A stretch of DNA of 46,464 nt from an uncultured Clostridia bacterium (GCA_937891595.1 CALATF010000034.1:1-46464); one strand, 5' to 3'. Positions 25,448-34,592 are shown, numbered from the stretch's first letter. Made by a program: numbers and translations. The notes: generated from the letters alone by a model not told the origin.

Positions 25448-27151
25448 ATGAAAGGGTTTAAAAAATTTCTTATTTATCTAGGAATATTTTTAGCGATTAT
25501 AGTTGCAGTATTTGTTATTTGTATTGCTATTATGTACTTTTCTCCTAGAACTTCTATATTAGGTTTTGAATATGTAAATTATACAAATACTGAAGAATAC
25601 TCGTATTCAACAGCGACCGGCTCGTCGTACGCTAATATTAAAGCAATAGAAGTTAAAACAGATAGAGCGGATGTATATATTTACCCGAACAATAATTCGA
25701 ATAAAATAGAGGTAAAGCACAATCATGGGTTGTCTGGTTTCGTTAAAAGTATAAACTCTAATTTAACTTATAAAGCAGAAATTCAAACCAAATCGTTTGA
25801 AGAAAGTGTTACAAATCTTAAAACATTAGTAATAAATGTTAATGAGCCAGAGGGTTGGATAACTGAAAATAATCCTTATATAATCATATATGTTCCAACA
25901 GATTTAAATACTAGTACAAACACAGTTGAATATATAGATACTTATAAAGTTGGCTCAGAAAAAGGTGAAGTTTATTATTTTTCTGACCGTGAGTATAAAA
26001 TTGATGGAGAAAAAGTTAAAAAAACAATTAAGTGCGATAACTTGTATTTAAAGTCGGGCGGTTTTTCAGATATTTATATAAATAACTCACAAAGCATTAG
26101 TAATTATTATTTAACTACCGATAAGGGTGATATTTTATTTGATAATGTTTCAACTTTAACAGCAAATAATCTTAAATTTACTACAAATGCTGGAGGTTTT
26201 AATTTAGTAAATGTAAAAGGTGATGCTACACTAAATTTGACAGGGAAGTTTATTGTAAAATCTTACGACGGCCGTATAGGACCTTATATTAGAATTAATA
26301 AACTTAATGCTAATATGGAAGTTGAAGCTTATAATGGAAAATATATAATAGATACAATCGGATCGCCAAGTTCCCACAAACAAGTTATAATGACAATGAA
26401 TAAATGTTATGTTAACTTTGGTACGGTTTATGCTTATGTTTCTATCTTAAGCGAAGGTGGTGGAGTTGCTAATAGCATAAATATTAATAAACTTGAGCAT
26501 ACTGCTCATACAAATGTAATAGAAAGCGGGACAGGAAGTATTAATATTGATAGTTTAAAAGGCAATGCTTCACTTGATGCTACAAGTGGAAATATTAATG
26601 TTAAAAATGCATCAACTTCAAGCAGTATATATGCTTATACTACTTCGGGTAGCATTAATATAAAATATCAGTTTAGCGAAGTTAATAATTATAAAACAAA
26701 GTTAGCAGTTTTAACTCACAGGGGTGCTGTAAACTTGGAAAACGTAAGTTGCTTATTAGAACTTGAAGTTTTATCTAATAGCTCGGCAAAAGCTAACATA
26801 GTATTTTCTTTTATAGCATGTGACAATGATGGAACGGGCAGAGAAAATATTATTAACGCAAAAAATAGAAATGTAAATATTTTGTTATATGGAACAACAG
26901 ATAGTTTTCAATCAAGAATGCTTTTGACAGGCGAAGTAGAGTTTGTTAGAACAGTACACTCTCAAATAGGGACAAATGATATTGATAATCCTTTAAATTT
27001 CACAGAAAAATATGAACAATATTCAAAAGCTTATAGGGTTGGTTATACTCTTAATAATGATACTTCAGTAACTCAAAACTATGATTTGTGGGGTAAAATT
27101 TTAATAAACTCTACAGGGAAAACAACTGTAGAAAAACAATTAAGCAAATAA
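25448..27151 (+). CDS. Membrane-anchored beta-rich (DUF4097-like adhesin) protein
   Basis: 567 residues. One N-terminal membrane helix (about 7-31) anchors a large extracytoplasmic domain built from short beta repeats, such as SGTGSINIDSLKGNASLDATSGNINVKNA and TTSGSINIKY. This is the alternating G-S-I-N-I pattern of right-handed beta-helices in DUF4097-type putative adhesins. No cell-wall sorting signal or C-terminal anchor is visible. Its role may be at the envelope, but no activity can be inferred. It starts 18 bases after alaS with AAAGGAG, so it is the last gene of the operon, and ends at a shared terminator. Confidence 0.75.
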   Translation: MKGFKKFLIYLGIFLAIIVAVFVICIAIMYFSPRTSILGFEYVNYTNTEEYSYSTATGSSYANIKAIEVKTDRADVYIYPNNNSNKIEVKHNHGLSGFVKSINSNLTYKAEIQTKSFEESVTNLKTLVINVNEPEGWITENNPYIIIYVPTDLNTSTNTVEYIDTYKVGSEKGEVYYFSDREYKIDGEKVKKTIKCDNLYLKSGGFSDIYINNSQSISNYYLTTDKGDILFDNVSTLTANNLKFTTNAGGFNLVNVKGDATLNLTGKFIVKSYDGRIGPYIRINKLNANMEVEAYNGKYIIDTIGSPSSHKQVIMTMNKCYVNFGTVYAYVSILSEGGGVANSININKLEHTAHTNVIESGTGSINIDSLKGNASLDATSGNINVKNASTSSSIYAYTTSGSINIKYQFSEVNNYKTKLAVLTHRGAVNLENVSCLLELEVLSNSSAKANIVFSFIACDNDGTGRENIINAKNRNVNILLYGTTDSFQSRMLLTGEVEFVRTVHSQIGTNDIDNPLNFTEKYEQYSKAYRVGYTLNNDTSVTQNYDLWGKILINSTGKTTVEKQLSK

Positions 27152-27173
27152 GTGACTTTCGAAAATAAAAAAT

Positions 27174-27202
27174 AAAAAGAGTTGATTTAAGCAACTCTTT
27201 TT
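27174..27202. terminator. Bidirectional terminator overlapping the spoIIP 3' end
   Basis: Stem AAAAAGAGTTG/CAACTCTTTTT (27174-27184 with 27192-27202). The last codons and stop of spoIIP (minus) lie inside the hairpin. Confidence 0.85.
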
Positions 27203-28317
27203 TTCTTATTATAATTATTTGCAACAAATATGATTATAGACATAATAGATATAAAAAGAACTGAAAAAACAATTATATTATCTAAATTATTACTCCAAAA
27301 ATCGCTATTATGATTTGCTTTATTTAAAATATTATTAACTATTTTGTCTTGTTGTTCAGGTGTTGGTGTGTCGGTAATTATTATATTATTATCTTCTTCA
27401 ACAACGGTAGAAAACAAGGTTTTATCTACTATATTTGCAAGGTAAGGGACAGTTTTTAAAACAAGTTCTTTTTCTGCTAAATATGTGCCCATTTCAAATA
27501 ACAAACCTTTGCTAGTTAGTTGCTGGTTATAATGACCTTTAGCATAATAAATATCTAAAAACAACCATGGACAATATTCTTCGGCAACACTTACAAGATA
27601 CATGGCGAATTGTAAATTTGCTTCTTTATTAGGGTTCGCTTGCCCTACCACAATTCTAACTTTGCATCTTTCAACTCCATCAACGTTTTTAACATACACC
27701 GACCTAGATACGCCGTCTCTATGAATATCAAACAGCGCGTCAACATTTTTATTAAGTAAATTTTTGGCAGTAGAATTACTTCGAGAATAAGCGCCTGAAT
27801 CATGAGGCAAGTGTAAAGTTTCATCTACATAAACGTCATAATTTAAATTTTTTAAGCAACTTGCAAATTCCTTGGTTACATCATGTATTCCGCCCTTGCC
27901 ATAAACGCTAGAAGTTCCGTCGCTTGGTGTATAACTTTCGTCGTTATGCGTCATGTAAAGACCAACTGATTTTGGAATAGATTTATTCGACAAAAATAAA
28001 CTTTTACTTTTTTTACTTACATTTGGTTTTTCATATCTTCCTGTATATTCAGCGTAGGCCAGGTTGTTTACGTCGTCTACATAATAAATTTCAAACTCAT
28101 TTAAAGTTTTGTCTATGATTTTATCGCCAACATATACTTTATTCCCTTCGTATATGATGTTTCTATTATTATCATAGACTATGTAAATTTCTTTAGAGTT
28201 ATTTGGCGTATCGGCAAAACAATTTACGGGGGGTGTTTTTAATAGGTTAAACCCTATAGTTAAAGCAAGAAAAAAACATAAAATTTTAACTGTTTTTAGT
28301 TTTGTAAATTTTTTCAT
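27187..28317 (-). CDS. spoIIP: Stage II sporulation protein P (SpoIIP-like peptidoglycan hydrolase)
   Basis: Amidase and endopeptidase that, with SpoIID and SpoIIM, thins the septal wall during engulfment. 376 residues. There is an N-terminal membrane helix (9-27), an extracytoplasmic catalytic domain with YMTHNDESYT (His124, Glu127), GGIHDV (His145) and ALFDIHRDG (His199), and a second membrane helix at about 346-368. Those histidines and the Glu match the zinc site of the family. No ribosome site precedes the ATG (ACTAATACTAAACAT), which is odd for this genome. It is a single gene. It suggests a spore former, or a lineage derived from one. Confidence 0.85.
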   Translation of the reverse strand: MKKFTKLKTVKILCFFLALTIGFNLLKTPPVNCFADTPNNSKEIYIVYDNNRNIIYEGNKVYVGDKIIDKTLNEFEIYYVDDVNNLAYAEYTGRYEKPNVSKKSKSLFLSNKSIPKSVGLYMTHNDESYTPSDGTSSVYGKGGIHDVTKEFASCLKNLNYDVYVDETLHLPHDSGAYSRSNSTAKNLLNKNVDALFDIHRDGVSRSVYVKNVDGVERCKVRIVVGQANPNKEANLQFAMYLVSVAEEYCPWLFLDIYYAKGHYNQQLTSKGLLFEMGTYLAEKELVLKTVPYLANIVDKTLFSTVVEEDNNIIITDTPTPEQQDKIVNNILNKANHNSDFWSNNLDNIIVFSVLFISIMSIIIFVANNYNKKKRVA

Positions 28318-28548
28318 ATGTTTAGTATTAGTTTTTTTTGTTTAAATATATAATTTTTTATGAAAAATTTTTATTATTTTTCTTTGTAGTAGGTTTATCT
28401 TTAATTAAATTATTTTGAAAATTACTTTAATGGTGGTAATATTATTGTGTATAGGTGAAAGTGTTTATTAATTGCCTTATTATTTTTTGTTTAAAATTAC
28501 AAAATTTAATTTTTAAAAATGCAAAAGATTAAAAGGAGATATTTCTAA

Positions 28549-29445
28549 GTGAAAAAAGGGTTTGTAAAAAGTTTTGATAATAACATTATCTATCGTTATT
28601 TATGGGATGATGTTGAAAACCCAAAAGGCATTGTACAAATTATTCATGGAATGAGTGAACATGCAAAAAGATATGAAGATTTTGCTTTATTTCTAAATAA
28701 AAACGGATACATTGTATTTGCTAACGACCTTAGGGGGCATGGTAAAACTTCAATAGATATAGATAATCTTGGTAAATATCAAGGAATTGATGTTGTTTGG
28801 GATAGCCTTATGGATGAAATGTTTTTTACAAGGCAGTTAAAAGAAAAATATAATTTACCAGTTCATATTTTAGGTCATAGCTATGGGTCGTTTTTAGCTT
28901 TGGCATATATGCAAAAAAGCAGACTTTATTCTAAATCTATTTTATGTGGTAGTGCATTACTAAAGGGTATGCCTAGCGTAAAATTAGCAAAAATAATAGC
29001 GAAAATTACAATTAAAAATAAAGGCCCTGAAGCACCTGCAGTGCTTCTAGACAAATTAACATTTGGTAGGTATGATAAGCAAACAAAAAATGGTAGCTGG
29101 TTAAACTCTAGTAACGACCTAGCAGCAAGATATTATCAAGATAAATATTGTGGTTTTATTATGAGTGCAAAATTTTATTATAATTTCTTTTCTATTTTTG
29201 ACTGGTTATATAAACACGATTTTATGGATAATTTAGATAAGGACAAACCTATTTACTTAATATCTGGCAAAGAAGATAAACTTAGTAAAAATGGCAAACT
29301 GGTACAAAAATTATTTAAGTTTTTAGCCCACCAAGATGTAAAACAAGTAAAAATGAATTTGTATTCAGGTTGCAGGCACGAAATATTGCATGAAACAAAT
29401 AAAGAAAAAGTATATAAAGATATTCTAAAATTTCTTGATAAATAA
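28549..29445 (+). CDS. Alpha/beta hydrolase, monoacylglycerol-lipase type
   Basis: 298 residues, GTG start with AAAAGGAG. The order QIIHGMSEHAKRYEDFA (oxyanion HG), FANDLRGHGKT, LGHSYGSFLALAY (nucleophile elbow GHSYG), YLISGKEDKLS (acid) and GCRHEILHE (catalytic His) is that of the serine-aminopeptidase S33/monoacylglycerol lipase group. It probably hydrolyses a lipid ester or lysophospholipid. No signal peptide. It is the first gene of a run with prmC (9 bases later) and prfA. The 230-base gap upstream (28318-28548) shows no other gene or clear promoter. Confidence 0.88.
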   Translation: MKKGFVKSFDNNIIYRYLWDDVENPKGIVQIIHGMSEHAKRYEDFALFLNKNGYIVFANDLRGHGKTSIDIDNLGKYQGIDVVWDSLMDEMFFTRQLKEKYNLPVHILGHSYGSFLALAYMQKSRLYSKSILCGSALLKGMPSVKLAKIIAKITIKNKGPEAPAVLLDKLTFGRYDKQTKNGSWLNSSNDLAARYYQDKYCGFIMSAKFYYNFFSIFDWLYKHDFMDNLDKDKPIYLISGKEDKLSKNGKLVQKLFKFLAHQDVKQVKMNLYSGCRHEILHETNKEKVYKDILKFLDK

Positions 29446-29454
29446 GGATGAATT

Positions 29455-30351
29455 ATGTTGTTAACAGTTAATGACCTGACTATTGAAACATTAGATAAGC
29501 ATAAGTTTTTAAATAAAGTTTTAGTTAAAAGATTTGTTAAACACAATATAGAAAACTTAACAGATTACTGTCCGGGTGAAGAAAATTTATTAATAAGCCT
29601 TGCAACGGGGCTTAGTTACCCACAACTAATATTGTTTAAAGATTTTGATAAAGGGTTACTTAAAAAAATAAAAAAATTTTTAATTCGAAGACTAGAGCAT
29701 ATGCCACTAAATAAAATAGCTAAGAAGGCATATTTTTATTTAGATGAGTTTTACATAAACAACTTTGTTTTAGCACCAAGAAAAGAAACAGAATTACTTG
29801 TTGAAAACGTACTAAAATACATAAACAAAAGCAATAATAAAAAAAGTAACATTCTTGATTTGTGTTGTGGTAGTGGAGCAATAGGTTTAACAATAGCAAA
29901 ATATTGTGAAAAACCTTATAACATAGTTTTAGCAGATATTAGCACAAAAGCTTTAAAAGTTGCTGAAAAAAATCAAATAAAATTAGACCTTTTGAATAAC
30001 GTTACTTTACAAAAAAGTAACATGTTTAGGGACTTGAAAATGGATAATAAATTTGATATAATTGTGTCTAATCCACCTTATATAAAAACAGGCGATTTGG
30101 TTAATTTAGATAAATCTGTAAAAAGATACGACCCTAAAAAAGCTTTAGATGGTGGGGTTGACGGGCTAAAATTTTATAAAGAAATTGCAAAAAATGCTAA
30201 AAATTATTTATCCGAAGATGGTTGTTTGTTTTTAGAAATAGGTTATGACCAAGCTAAAGATGTGCAAAAAATACTTTTAAACGATTTTGATACAAAAGTT
30301 TACAAAGATTATTCAAATAATGATAGAATTATTTACGCAAAATTAAAATAA
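29455..30351 (+). CDS. prmC: Release factor glutamine methyltransferase
   Basis: SAM-dependent enzyme that methylates the Gln of the GGQ motif in release factors. 298 residues. The N-terminal helical domain (to about 95) is divergent. The Rossmann domain has ILDLCCGSGAIGLTIAK (SAM loop) and IIVSNPPYI, the substrate-Gln motif NPPY. AAGGA precedes the ATG. Gene order is prmC then prfA, the reverse of the common arrangement, but the enzyme and its substrate are still neighbours in one transcript. Confidence 0.95.
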   Translation: MLLTVNDLTIETLDKHKFLNKVLVKRFVKHNIENLTDYCPGEENLLISLATGLSYPQLILFKDFDKGLLKKIKKFLIRRLEHMPLNKIAKKAYFYLDEFYINNFVLAPRKETELLVENVLKYINKSNNKKSNILDLCCGSGAIGLTIAKYCEKPYNIVLADISTKALKVAEKNQIKLDLLNNVTLQKSNMFRDLKMDNKFDIIVSNPPYIKTGDLVNLDKSVKRYDPKKALDGGVDGLKFYKEIAKNAKNYLSEDGCLFLEIGYDQAKDVQKILLNDFDTKVYKDYSNNDRIIYAKLK

Positions 30352-30381
30352 AAAATATAATGTAATAAAAGGCTTAAAACA

Positions 30382-31452
30382 ATGATAGAAAAACTTGACA
30401 ACATAATGGAAAAATATAAAGAGTTAACGCAAAAAGTTGTAGACCCAAATATTATTGCAGATAATCGTCTTTGGCAGAAACTTGTTAAAGAGCATAGTGA
30501 TTTAACTCCTATTGCTGAAAATTATGAAAAGTTAAAAAAATGCATGTCTGATATGTCTTCAGCAGAAGAACTTTTAAAAACTGAAAAAGATGCAGATATG
30601 GTAGAACTTCTTGAAGAAGAAATTAAAACTTGTAAAAAAACAAAAGAAAATTTAGAAGATGAACTTAAAGTTTTGTTATTACCAAAAGACGAAAATGACG
30701 ACAAAAACGTTATTATAGAAATTCGTGCAGGAGCTGGCGGAGATGAGGCTGCTTTATTTGCAAGCGAACTTATGAGAATGTATATGATGTATGCTGAACA
30801 TCATCGTTTTAAATCAGAAGTATTAAGCCTTAATGAAATTGAACTTGGCGGAATAAAAGAAGTTGTTTTTCAAATTTCAGGGAATGGTGCATATAGTAAG
30901 TTGAAGTTTGAAAGTGGAGTTCACCGCGTTCAAAGAGTGCCAGAAACAGAAAGCCAAGGTAGAGTTCACACTTCTACGGTAACAGTTGCTGTTTTACCAG
31001 AACTAGAGGAAGTTGAATTTGATATTTTAGATAAAGATTTAAGAGTTGATACTTATCGTAGTAGCGGTGCTGGTGGTCAACACGTTAATAAAACAGACTC
31101 GGCTATTCGTATGACTCACTTGCCAACTGGTATTGTTGTTACTTGTCAAGACGAACGTAGTCAGCTTAAAAACCGAGAAAAAGCCATGATGATTTTAAAG
31201 GCTAAACTTTATGATTATTATCAAGGTCAAAAAAATAAGGAATACGCTGATAGTCGTAAAGCTCAAGTAGGTACAGGGGATAGAAGTGAAAGAATAAGAA
31301 CTTATAACTTCCCTCAAGGCAGGATTACTGACCATAGAATAGGTTTTACCGCTTACAATTTATTAGATTTTATGAATGGTAGTATAGATGAACTTATTTC
31401 AGAGCTTCAAATAAATGACCAAAAGCAAAAGCTAGAAAGTTTAGAAAATTAA
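30382..31452 (+). CDS. prfA: Peptide chain release factor 1
   Basis: Terminates translation at UAA and UAG. 356 residues, full length. IEIRAGAGGDEAALFA, the codon-recognition region near RVQRVPETESQGRVHTST (PxT-like PET) and SSGAGGQHVNKTDSAIR with the GGQ peptidyl-release motif are all clear. The C terminus is IGFTAYNLLDFMNGSIDELI. AAAGG precedes the ATG. The lysine-rich gene follows 32 bases downstream. Confidence 0.97.
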   Translation: MIEKLDNIMEKYKELTQKVVDPNIIADNRLWQKLVKEHSDLTPIAENYEKLKKCMSDMSSAEELLKTEKDADMVELLEEEIKTCKKTKENLEDELKVLLLPKDENDDKNVIIEIRAGAGGDEAALFASELMRMYMMYAEHHRFKSEVLSLNEIELGGIKEVVFQISGNGAYSKLKFESGVHRVQRVPETESQGRVHTSTVTVAVLPELEEVEFDILDKDLRVDTYRSSGAGGQHVNKTDSAIRMTHLPTGIVVTCQDERSQLKNREKAMMILKAKLYDYYQGQKNKEYADSRKAQVGTGDRSERIRTYNFPQGRITDHRIGFTAYNLLDFMNGSIDELISELQINDQKQKLESLEN

Positions 31453-31484
31453 ATTTACTAGTAAAAAAACAAAGGGGAATTTGT

Positions 31485-33347
31485 ATGGATAATAATTCTC
31501 AAAATCAAGATTATGTTTACAATCGCAAAAATGGTGAAAGTATTTTTAATGATATTGAAGCCATTGAAAGTTGCAAACGTGAACAAAGTAGAGATGTTAT
31601 AGATAATGCTCGTTTAGGTAGTATCGATAAATATGGTAACTACATAATTATTCCTGACATTAAACGAGAACTTATTTCCTTGCCAAAATTAGTGTATAAC
31701 ACTATTATTCAAAATGGCACAACTATATATGAATTAAAATCAAACATACCTATTTTTGGTGACACTTTTTTTAAACTTACAATAGGTAAAGATAAAGCAA
31801 GCCTTGCTTTAATTGAATCGGTTAGTCGTGAAGCGGGCGGTTATAGGGAAATGTATGAAGAGGTTTTTGATTCTTACGATTTGGGCGAAGATAGACTGCC
31901 AACTTCATACTTATTTAGAATATATAATATTAGTGAAAAGCCGAGCGAAAATGGTAAAGACGATTATTTAAAATGTGATAACATTTTAATGCGTAAAGTT
32001 TACCTAAATTTACTTTCAAAAGAATTGCAAGGTGTTTCTAAGGTAGAAGAAAAGAAATCTTTTGACCAAATGGTAACCATCTTAAAAAAAGGTGGAGAAT
32101 ATGGTAGACGAGTTTTAACTAAATTTATTGATAGGCTTAAAGATAGGCCGGCTGTTTTTGAAATTGTAGATACAGACGGTTATCAAAAAGCAATGAACGA
32201 AGTTCTACTTAGTTCGCTTGATATTGCTACAACTAATGAAGATAAACAAAACAAAGAAAACCACAGAGTATATTTAGATGTTTTAAATGCTAGAAATGCA
32301 AACATTGAAAATGAAATTCGCCAAGCAAATAGCAGAATAGATGAAAATTATGTTAAAGCTATTGTTAAAAAAGCAACTGATAAGTATACAAGCGACCAAG
32401 AAAATCAAAAAGCTTCTATTAGTGAATATTTTGCAAAACTTGAAAAAAATAAAAAGGCTTCACAAATAAAAAAACGTACGCTTGAAAAACCTATTTTAAA
32501 ACAAGGTAAAACAAGCACAAAACTTAAAGGTTTAACTAAAGAAGAAAAAGTTAAAGCATTACTTAATAAAAATAAAAAGAAAACTCCTGCAAATAAAAAG
32601 CTTAAAGCAGCAAAAGGCAAAACAGCGAATAAAAAGCTTAAAGCAAAACAAAAAAAGAAAACTGCAAGTAAGAAAAAGTCTTCAGCCAAGAAAAAAAGAG
32701 TTGTTAAAAAGCCTAAGTTAAAAAATAAAAAGAAGAAAGTAAAAAAACCTAAGAAAGCTTTAAATAAAAAGAAGAAGAAGTTTGCAAAGTCTAAAAAAGG
32801 TGCTAAAAAACTAAGAAAACCTAAAAAAGGTAAACTTAAGAACAAGAAGAAAAAGTTTAAAAAGGCTATAAACTTACAAAAAGCAAAAGGTAAAGGCGGT
32901 GAATTTAAGCCTAAACCAGCCGGTGCCGCAAATAAAAAGAAAAAGCAAGAGCAAAAAAAGAATATTACAATCCGCATGGCACTAGCAGCAGCATTTAAAA
33001 ATAAAGGTCCTGCAATAAAAATAGATTATAAACAACCAACAACCGCACCATCAATAAAGCAAGGTTTAGCAAACAAAGAAAATAATAAACAGCAAGGTCA
33101 GAATTCTGAAGCAAGGGGCGTAAAACAAGAGGATACATCTTTAAACGCTAAAGATAAAGAAGGGGTACAAGACAATAATTCTAGGGGCATTCCTTTAAAC
33201 CCTGCTGGTCAAGGGCAAGGAGCACAAGACAATAATTCTAGGGACATTCCTTTAAACCCTGCTGGTCAAGGGCAAGGAGCACAGGGCTATAATTTTGATG
33301 GGGGAAATTTTGACCAGTTTTTTCAAGACTTAGGAAATTTCCGTTAG
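31485..33347 (+). CDS. Large protein with extreme lysine-rich tract, function unknown
   Basis: 620 residues. Residues 1-300 look globular alpha/beta and match nothing I know. Residues 361-460 contain 55 Lys out of 100 with Ala, Asn and Pro, like bacterial histone-H1-type tails, and would bind nucleic acid or another polyanion without sequence specificity. Residues about 510-620 are Gln/Asn/Gly-rich with a 19-residue repeat in tandem (QDNNSRGIPLNPAGQGQGA, then the same with D for G). The protein ends in an aromatic-rich segment. No signal peptide or membrane helix. AGGGG precedes the ATG. It follows prfA closely. Codon use in the Lys tract mixes AAA and AAG, so it is not a homopolymer artefact. 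Confidence 0.75.
   Translation: MDNNSQNQDYVYNRKNGESIFNDIEAIESCKREQSRDVIDNARLGSIDKYGNYIIIPDIKRELISLPKLVYNTIIQNGTTIYELKSNIPIFGDTFFKLTIGKDKASLALIESVSREAGGYREMYEEVFDSYDLGEDRLPTSYLFRIYNISEKPSENGKDDYLKCDNILMRKVYLNLLSKELQGVSKVEEKKSFDQMVTILKKGGEYGRRVLTKFIDRLKDRPAVFEIVDTDGYQKAMNEVLLSSLDIATTNEDKQNKENHRVYLDVLNARNANIENEIRQANSRIDENYVKAIVKKATDKYTSDQENQKASISEYFAKLEKNKKASQIKKRTLEKPILKQGKTSTKLKGLTKEEKVKALLNKNKKKTPANKKLKAAKGKTANKKLKAKQKKKTASKKKSSAKKKRVVKKPKLKNKKKKVKKPKKALNKKKKKFAKSKKGAKKLRKPKKGKLKNKKKKFKKAINLQKAKGKGGEFKPKPAGAANKKKKQEQKKNITIRMALAAAFKNKGPAIKIDYKQPTTAPSIKQGLANKENNKQQGQNSEARGVKQEDTSLNAKDKEGVQDNNSRGIPLNPAGQGQGAQDNNSRDIPLNPAGQGQGAQGYNFDGGNFDQFFQDLGNFR
33167..33280 (+). repeat. Two-copy 57-bp tandem repeat inside the lysine-rich gene
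   Basis: Copies 33167-33223 and 33224-33280 differ at one base (GGC against GAC, Gly to Asp). Near identity implies recent duplication, and copy number may vary between strains. Confidence 0.9.
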
Positions 33348-33509
33348 ATTATTTAATCTTTCTAAATAGTTTATTTCAAAGTGAAGTATAAGTAAAACTT
33401 TTAAAAATTAATAATTAATGCAATTTTTTGTCTGATATTTACATGTGCAATGTTTGTTTTTATTTGTAAGTGAGTATTGCACAAAAAAACATTTTTAAAA
33501 AATAGGGTA

Positions 33510-33538
33510 TTTACAAACGATTTATTGTATGATAAAAT
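33510..33538 (+). promoter_or_regulatory. Extended -10 promoter of the 33569 gene
   Basis: TTTACA (33510-33515), 17 bases ending TGA, TAAAAT (33533-33538). Just after the previous stop is a weak AGATTA-TT-TAATCT hairpin. Nothing else is seen in 33348-33568. Confidence 0.6.
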
Positions 33539-33568
33539 TTTTTTGTAAATTATATTAAGAGGTGGTAT

Positions 33569-34315
33569 ATGGCTCTAAGAATTTATGAAGGTCAACCATT
33601 TTATGTTCCAGGAACATCAAAAGAAGCAAAGGCATATAACGAAGCTAGGGATAGACTTGATATAGAGTATTTAGGCGATTTTCAGTATGGCTCAAATTTT
33701 CCCCGTGACGCAAGGTCTAAAGATGTTGGGTCTAAATATCCTTATGAAGGATATCAGTGTCAATTTGGTTTTTGGAAAGTTATTAATAAAGGAAATTTTG
33801 AGTTCCGTAACAGACCAGGCGAAGCAAAAATGCCATCACCTACGGGCGGTAATGATGTTTTGGTTAGTTATGTAGTTACACCTAGAATATGTGCTGATAA
33901 AGACCAAAGAGGTCTTTTAAACCCTTATATTTATGAAGCTAATCATAAATATGCAGATATTGTTGACCCAGGTGCGGTTGCATTAGCTGTTAATGGCTCG
34001 GGTATAGTTAGAGAAACTGCAAGTGTTTTAGTTAATGAACTTACAGACAATGCAAAAGATAGCTTAAAGGTGGCATGTGAAGGTGAACCTGTAACTTTTA
34101 CTGGGTTTGCTAATGCAAACCATTGTAGTGTAATGACAAAAATGGTATTGCGAAGTAGTTTTCCAGATGTTTATGCGTTATTTCCTGGTGAAACTGCTAG
34201 TGCTGCGTTTGATCCAAGTTTAAATCCTGGTTATTATGATCAAGCTAATAATCAAGGTTATGACTCAACTTTTGATCAAAGTTATAATCCTCTACCAGAC
34301 ATTTTCTCTTTTTAA
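33569..34315 (+). CDS. Orphan protein of unknown function
   Basis: 248 residues, not recognised. Soluble, no signal peptide, rich in Tyr, Asn and Pro. It begins MALRIYEGQPFYVPGTSKEA and ends in a Gln/Asn/Tyr-rich low-complexity tail (DQANNQGYDSTFDQSYN) closing on IFSF. The neighbour upstream also ends in a Gln/Asn/Gly-rich tail closing on aromatic residues, so the two may be functionally related; that is inference only. AAGAGGTGG precedes the ATG. It has its own promoter. Confidence 0.72.
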   Translation: MALRIYEGQPFYVPGTSKEAKAYNEARDRLDIEYLGDFQYGSNFPRDARSKDVGSKYPYEGYQCQFGFWKVINKGNFEFRNRPGEAKMPSPTGGNDVLVSYVVTPRICADKDQRGLLNPYIYEANHKYADIVDPGAVALAVNGSGIVRETASVLVNELTDNAKDSLKVACEGEPVTFTGFANANHCSVMTKMVLRSSFPDVYALFPGETASAAFDPSLNPGYYDQANNQGYDSTFDQSYNPLPDIFSF

Positions 34316-34359
34316 CTTGATATTGTAAAAAAACTCAAATATACAATTAAAAAAAGTCA

Positions 34360-34388
34360 TTGACAAATTATTAAATATATGATATACA
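34360..34388 (+). promoter_or_regulatory. Promoter of the rpmG-secE-nusG-rplKA operon
   Basis: Perfect TTGACA (34360-34365), 17 bases ending TGA, TATACA (34383-34388). Confidence 0.65.
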
Positions 34389-34391
34389 AAG

Positions 34392-34425
34392 TTAACACTC
34401 ACTTTTCAAGGGGTGTTAATTTTTT
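34392..34425 (+). promoter_or_regulatory. Terminator-like hairpin in the rpmG leader
   Basis: TTAACACTC (34392-34400) pairs with GGGTGTTAA (34411-34419, one G-U) and is followed by T6. It lies between promoter and rpmG start, so it could act as an attenuator or mask the ribosome site just downstream. Confidence 0.5.
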
Positions 34426-34442
34426 GAAAAAAGGTAATTATT

Positions 34443-34592
34443 ATGAGAGATAGAATTACTCTTGCATGCACAGAATGCAAACAAAGAAATTATGATTCAT
34501 ACAAAAATAAAAAGAATGACCCAGACAGAATTGAAATGAAAAAATACTGCAAATTCTGCAAAAAACACACTGCTCATAAAGAAACAAAGTAA
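34443..34592 (+). CDS. rpmG: 50S ribosomal protein L33
   Basis: A 49-residue ribosomal protein reading MRDRITLACTECKQRNY at the start. It carries two CxxC pairs (CTEC and CKFC), so it is the zinc-binding form of L33, and ends KKHTAHKETK. AAAGG precedes the ATG. Its place just before secE and nusG is the conserved order in Bacillota. The two CxxC pairs mean its abundance could depend on zinc, since many relatives also carry a zinc-free paralogue; none is visible here. Confidence 0.96.
   Translation: MRDRITLACTECKQRNYDSYKNKKNDPDRIEMKKYCKFCKKHTAHKETK

Noticed and set aside
32405..32977. Long Phe/Leu-rich frame on the minus strand
   Set aside because: It is the antisense shadow of the lysine-rich tract (AAA/AAG read as TTT/CTT); no ribosome site or promoter.
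33159..33285. Tandem repeat as a CRISPR or mobile element signature
   Set aside because: Two adjacent copies in frame without spacers encode a protein repeat; no CRISPR or transposase features exist in the window.
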